DNA of 64,000 nt, taken from NCBI GenBank assembly GCA_945902075.1, contig CAMDMA010000002.1, forward strand, positions 62,001 to 126,000. The letters run 5' to 3'. This DNA comes from Candidatus Kuenenia stuttgartensis. GTDB lineage: Bacteria; Planctomycetota; Phycisphaerae; Phycisphaerales; SM1A02. Positions 61,163-64,000 of the stretch are shown here, in pieces; within the stretch, counting starts at the first letter, position 1, and each line of letters begins with the position of its first letter. The translations under genes and the position numbers were made by a program. The notes below the pieces were generated by a model, which was not told where the DNA came from, made no database searches, and saw only the letters and a program-made list of their open reading frames with translations.

Positions 61163-62401
61163 TCAGACGCCGACGGTGATCATCTTGCGCGTCGCGCCAA
61201 GTTCACTCACCCACGCGCGCATCTCTGCACGGCGCGAGTCCCAACTGCGCGAACACCGCTCCTCAATAAATGTTTGGTAGAGCGACATCAGCGCCGCATC
61301 AAACGTTGCGAAGCTGTCGAGACGTTCCTCCACCGCTGCTCGCAACGACTGTGGTTTGTCCTCAGGTTTCGGAAGCTTGAGCCCCGACACCTCAAAGCGA
61401 TCACCCTGAAGCGTGCATTCCCAGACGCGGCCAAAGCTGGAGAGTGTCAGCCCGATCTTGCGCGGCCATTTTCCAAGTTGCACAGCGCGAGCGGTTTCCG
61501 CGCGGCGGGTCGGCGCGTCTCCGCGGAGGCTCGTACGGCCGGTGAATCCCCACGCACACTCGAGGTCGAGCGTCTTGTCAATCAGAATCGATACTTCTCC
61601 GTCCGCAGTTTCCACGAGACCTTCGCGTGCATCGCAATGCCACCAGAGCCAGAACAGGAAGAGGTTGCCGAGAAAGTCCTGCGGCTCGTTCGCCGTCCAC
61701 GGAAGCTCCGGCCGATCGGGAGAGGCGCGCGAACCATCCTCGCGCGCGAGCTCAATTTCTGGCGGAGCGCTTGAGAGCGGCTCGGCGCGCAGGTCGTCGT
61801 AATCGTTGGTGCGCCCCTTGGCTGCGATGATGTCGAGCGCAAGTGTGCCTGCCGTGCGTGGCGCAATGGTCATGCCGAGCGAGTCGACCATGAGTCGTCG
61901 CAGTGCCTGAACCTCAGTGTCGGCAGAAATAGCTGCATAAAGCGTGGATTTCGAGAAGTCCCACCAGAGCGGCGCGTGCTTTGGTCGTCGGTATCGGCCC
62001 TCGGTGATCTCGTCATCGATGCGTCGCAGCGCATCCTCCCGCGCCTCTTTCTTCGCGGTCTTCGGGAGGTACGAGCCTGAACCGTCTTTCGAGGCCTGAA
62101 CGCGCGCATCCTCGGCCATCGCGATGTACGCCTTCTTGATCTCAGGCGGGACACGCACGCTATCGGCGCGGAAACCAATCATCATGCCGCTGCCAAAGCC
62201 AACGCGCTCGTAGTCAAACGCACGATCAAAGAGATGGCGACCCGCAGTCCAGCCTACATGGGTCTCGCCGGGCTTGATCGGCTCAAGCTCACCAAGCGCG
62301 TGCTCGCGCAGCGCGTCGAAGACCTTTGAATCCAAGAGATTCGGAACGTCTCCCGTGACGGAGAAGCGACGATAGGTGATGGCGCCAGAACGGAAGGGCA
62401 T
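61163..62401 (-). CDS. RdgC-like recombination-associated protein
   Basis: 412 residues from ATG 62401. The opening MPFRSGAITYRRFSVTGDVP, the segment HVGWTAGRHLFDRAFDYERV, the charged helix TAKKEAREDALRRIDDEITEG and then FSKSTLYAAISADTEVQALRRLMVDSLG followed by APRTAG follow the RdgC order (R..K.E.K helix, L-W-D strand, then VDxLGL). RdgC proteins are ring-shaped DNA-binding proteins that modulate RecA. The divergence is large, so the role is only suggested. The C-terminal half (FLGNLFLFWLWWHCDA; KIGLTLSSFGRVWECTLQGD) is specific. Confidence 0.65.
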   Translation of the reverse strand: MPFRSGAITYRRFSVTGDVPNLLDSKVFDALREHALGELEPIKPGETHVGWTAGRHLFDRAFDYERVGFGSGMMIGFRADSVRVPPEIKKAYIAMAEDARVQASKDGSGSYLPKTAKKEAREDALRRIDDEITEGRYRRPKHAPLWWDFSKSTLYAAISADTEVQALRRLMVDSLGMTIAPRTAGTLALDIIAAKGRTNDYDDLRAEPLSSAPPEIELAREDGSRASPDRPELPWTANEPQDFLGNLFLFWLWWHCDAREGLVETADGEVSILIDKTLDLECAWGFTGRTSLRGDAPTRRAETARAVQLGKWPRKIGLTLSSFGRVWECTLQGDRFEVSGLKLPKPEDKPQSLRAAVEERLDSFATFDAALMSLYQTFIEERCSRSWDSRRAEMRAWVSELGATRKMITVGV

Positions 62402-62523
62402 GGAGAAAGTGTCGCGTTTCGGAGCGAAACTTGCAGCGGCCGACAACTTGTACACACGCGGGTTGGGTCCCGCGCTGGTCGGAAAATCTCGAGGCGAAGC
62501 CACCTTCGGCGTCCACAACTCGA

Positions 62524-63696
62524 TTACGCCGTCTGCTTAAGCCGAATCGTTCGTTTGCCATCAGACGACTCAACATCCTCCGCAAGCCCAAGTTGCACGA
62601 GGTGAAGCGCCGGCCCGTGAGGCTTCGTCGCCTCCTGTTTCAGCCCCTCACGCGCTGCGGGGTTTGCGTACGTGCTGAAGAGCATCGCCTTCACAGTGGC
62701 GAAGAGTCCGCCCACGCTCGCAAAGGTGTGGTCAACCGCGCTCGCCTCGTACCCCGAGTGCACCATGCAGTTGGCACACTTCGCGTTACCGCTTGCGTGA
62801 CCGTAGTTGTCCCATGCGGTGTCCGCCATGAGTTCGGCGAACGTGTCGGCATAGCCCTCTTGCAGCAAGTAACAGGGCTTTTGCCATCCGAAAATGTTGA
62901 AGCACGGCATGCCCCACGGCGTGCAGTCGTATTCGCGACGGCCCATGAGAAACTCAAGGAAGAGCGGCGACTGGTTGAAGATCCACTTCTTCCGGCCGTC
63001 CTTCCGGTTGGCCAGGATCATCTCAAAGAGTTTGTTGGTCTCGCGACGCTTGAGAAAGCCGGTTTGATCGGGTGCCTTGTCGTAGGCGTAACCCGGTGAA
63101 ATCATCATGCCTTCAACGCCGAGATCCATCATCTCGTCAAAAAACGCGCGCACCGCGTTCGGATCGGCACCATCGAATAGCGTGGTGTTCGTTGTGACGC
63201 GGAAGCCCATCTTCACGGCAAGCCGAATACCTTCGACAGCCTTTTTGAACGTGCCCTCGCGGCACACGGCGAAGTCGTGGTTCTCCTCCTGCCCGTCCAT
63301 ATGAACACTAAAGGTGAGATACTTGGACGGTTTGAAGAGCCCTTCCTCAAGCTTCTCTTTGAGGAGCAGCGCGTTGGTGCAGAGGTAGATGTACTTCCCG
63401 CGCGCGACGAGTCCTTCGACGATCTGCTTGATCTCCGGATGGAGGAGCGGCTCGCCTCCCGGAATGGAGACCATTGGGGCGCCGCATTCTTCGGCAGCAT
63501 CAAAGCACTGCTGCGCGGTCAACTGGCGCTTCAGAATGTGCGCCGGATACTGGATCTTGCCGCAGCCAGCACAAGCGAGGTTGCAGCGAAAGAGAGGCTC
63601 CAGCATGAGGACGAGCGGGTAACGCTTCCGACCGCGGAGCTTCTGACCAAGCACATAACTGGCGACGGTCCACATCTGGCTGATCGGGACACCCAT
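62524..63696 (-). CDS. hpnH: Adenosyl-hopene transferase HpnH (radical SAM)
   Basis: 390 residues from ATG 63696 (GAGG upstream). It attaches 5'-deoxyadenosine to diploptene, the first step of extended hopanoid side chains. Radical-SAM cysteines Cys38, Cys42 and Cys45 lie in LEPLFRCNLACAGCGKIQYP. Other family blocks are ECGAPMVSIPGGEPLLHPEI, YIYLCTNALLL, FSVHMDGQEENHD, GVEGMMISPGYAY, FNIFGWQKPCYLL and the later CANCMVHSGYEASAV. No other hopanoid gene is visible; the frame at 63835 points the other way. Confidence 0.95.
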   Translation of the reverse strand: MGVPISQMWTVASYVLGQKLRGRKRYPLVLMLEPLFRCNLACAGCGKIQYPAHILKRQLTAQQCFDAAEECGAPMVSIPGGEPLLHPEIKQIVEGLVARGKYIYLCTNALLLKEKLEEGLFKPSKYLTFSVHMDGQEENHDFAVCREGTFKKAVEGIRLAVKMGFRVTTNTTLFDGADPNAVRAFFDEMMDLGVEGMMISPGYAYDKAPDQTGFLKRRETNKLFEMILANRKDGRKKWIFNQSPLFLEFLMGRREYDCTPWGMPCFNIFGWQKPCYLLQEGYADTFAELMADTAWDNYGHASGNAKCANCMVHSGYEASAVDHTFASVGGLFATVKAMLFSTYANPAAREGLKQEATKPHGPALHLVQLGLAEDVESSDGKRTIRLKQTA

Positions 63697-63834
63697 GAAT
63701 ACCTCGAGACTTCGCGATCGCCGGGAGTTCACTCCTGCGCGAGAATTCGCGCAGCGGCCAGACGAGGCTGAGGATTCTATGAAAAATCGGATGAAGGAAC
63801 GAACCACCCTCTACCCATCCGCCGTAGCGCGGCG

Positions 63835-64000
63835 ATGCTGCGCTGCGTTGCCCTTCCCGCACCCGAACCCTGCGACCTCGATGCGGCGGTTCGAGCGGCT
63901 GCGCGGGTCATCGATGGCGTCACAAAAGAACTGGGTGACCGCGCAGGTGCGCTCGTGCCGGGCTTTCTCACGACCGGAGTTTGCGTGGCCGTCAGCGCGA
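63835..64000 (+). CDS. N-terminal fragment of an unidentified gene
   Basis: From ATG 63835 the frame is open to the right edge (55 codons). It starts MLRCVALPAPEPCDLDAAVR and continues AARVIDGVTKELGDRAGALV and then PGFLTTGVCVAVSA. Codon use fits the neighbours. The family is not recognisable from this piece. It is divergent from hpnH, which makes a hopanoid or envelope role possible but unproven. Confidence 0.5.
   Translation, partial: MLRCVALPAPEPCDLDAAVRAAARVIDGVTKELGDRAGALVPGFLTTGVCVAVSA

Overview
The window looks like the chromosome of a planctomycete, most likely class Phycisphaerae. The grounds are high G+C (roughly 60 %), secreted proteins that end in dockerin-like EF-hand pairs, a short PEP-CTERM-like sorting tail, an ECF sigma factor coupled to a membrane Ser/Thr kinase, planctomycete-style sigma-70 proteins, a DUF1844 protein and hopanoid synthesis (HpnH). 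All of this was read by eye from the sequence; no database was searched. No phage, transposase, CRISPR or rRNA was seen. One tRNA (Leu-CAA) is present.

Layout. 1-1756: a reading frame on the minus strand, open to the left edge, with low G+C and ImuA (SOS mutasome) motifs. 2.2-6.7 kb: a hybrid PAS histidine kinase and a dockerin-bearing secreted protein. 6.8-8.5 kb: tRNA-Leu and guaB. 8.7-13.4 kb: a type-IV-pilus-like group made of a PilT ATPase, a membrane-anchored PilB/GspE-like protein that has lost its nucleotide-binding residues, and a CvpA-like membrane protein. 13.7-16.4 kb: a YraN nuclease-like protein, a parvulin-type lipoprotein and a DUF1844 protein. 16.6-22.8 kb: sdhC-sdhA, then a two-gene minus-strand block (UbiA-family prenyltransferase plus GT-C type membrane protein), then sdhB. 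22.8-26.6 kb: hemW, a mini zinc-ribbon protein, purA and uppS.

27-37 kb is an exported-protein region. It holds a reprolysin-like protein whose zinc site is erased and which carries integrin-like FG-GAP repeats, a 993-residue protein made of 17 cysteine-rich modules, and a lectin/RCC1/dockerin protein translationally coupled to a sigma factor. A methyltransferase lies between them on the other strand. 37-46 kb: speA, a PEP-CTERM-like protein, a kinase-sigma pair, an Hsp70 and another ECF sigma factor with a small partner. 47-52 kb: two coupled lipoproteins, a pheT lacking its tRNA-binding OB domain, a cyclodeaminase-like gene, a mini zinc-finger ORF and an alpha/beta hydrolase. 52-64 kb: a secreted protein of unknown function, a trypsin-like protease divergent from an 11-repeat FG-GAP/VCBS protein, gltA, a rhomboid protease coupled to trpF, an RdgC-like protein, hpnH and the start of another gene at the right edge.

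Housekeeping genes (TCA cycle: sdhCAB and gltA; purines: guaB and purA; envelope: uppS and hpnH) are interleaved with lineage-specific exported proteins and regulators. A recurring oddity is short, near-perfect tandem repeats (10-22 bp units) in at least nine places, mostly between genes or at gene ends.
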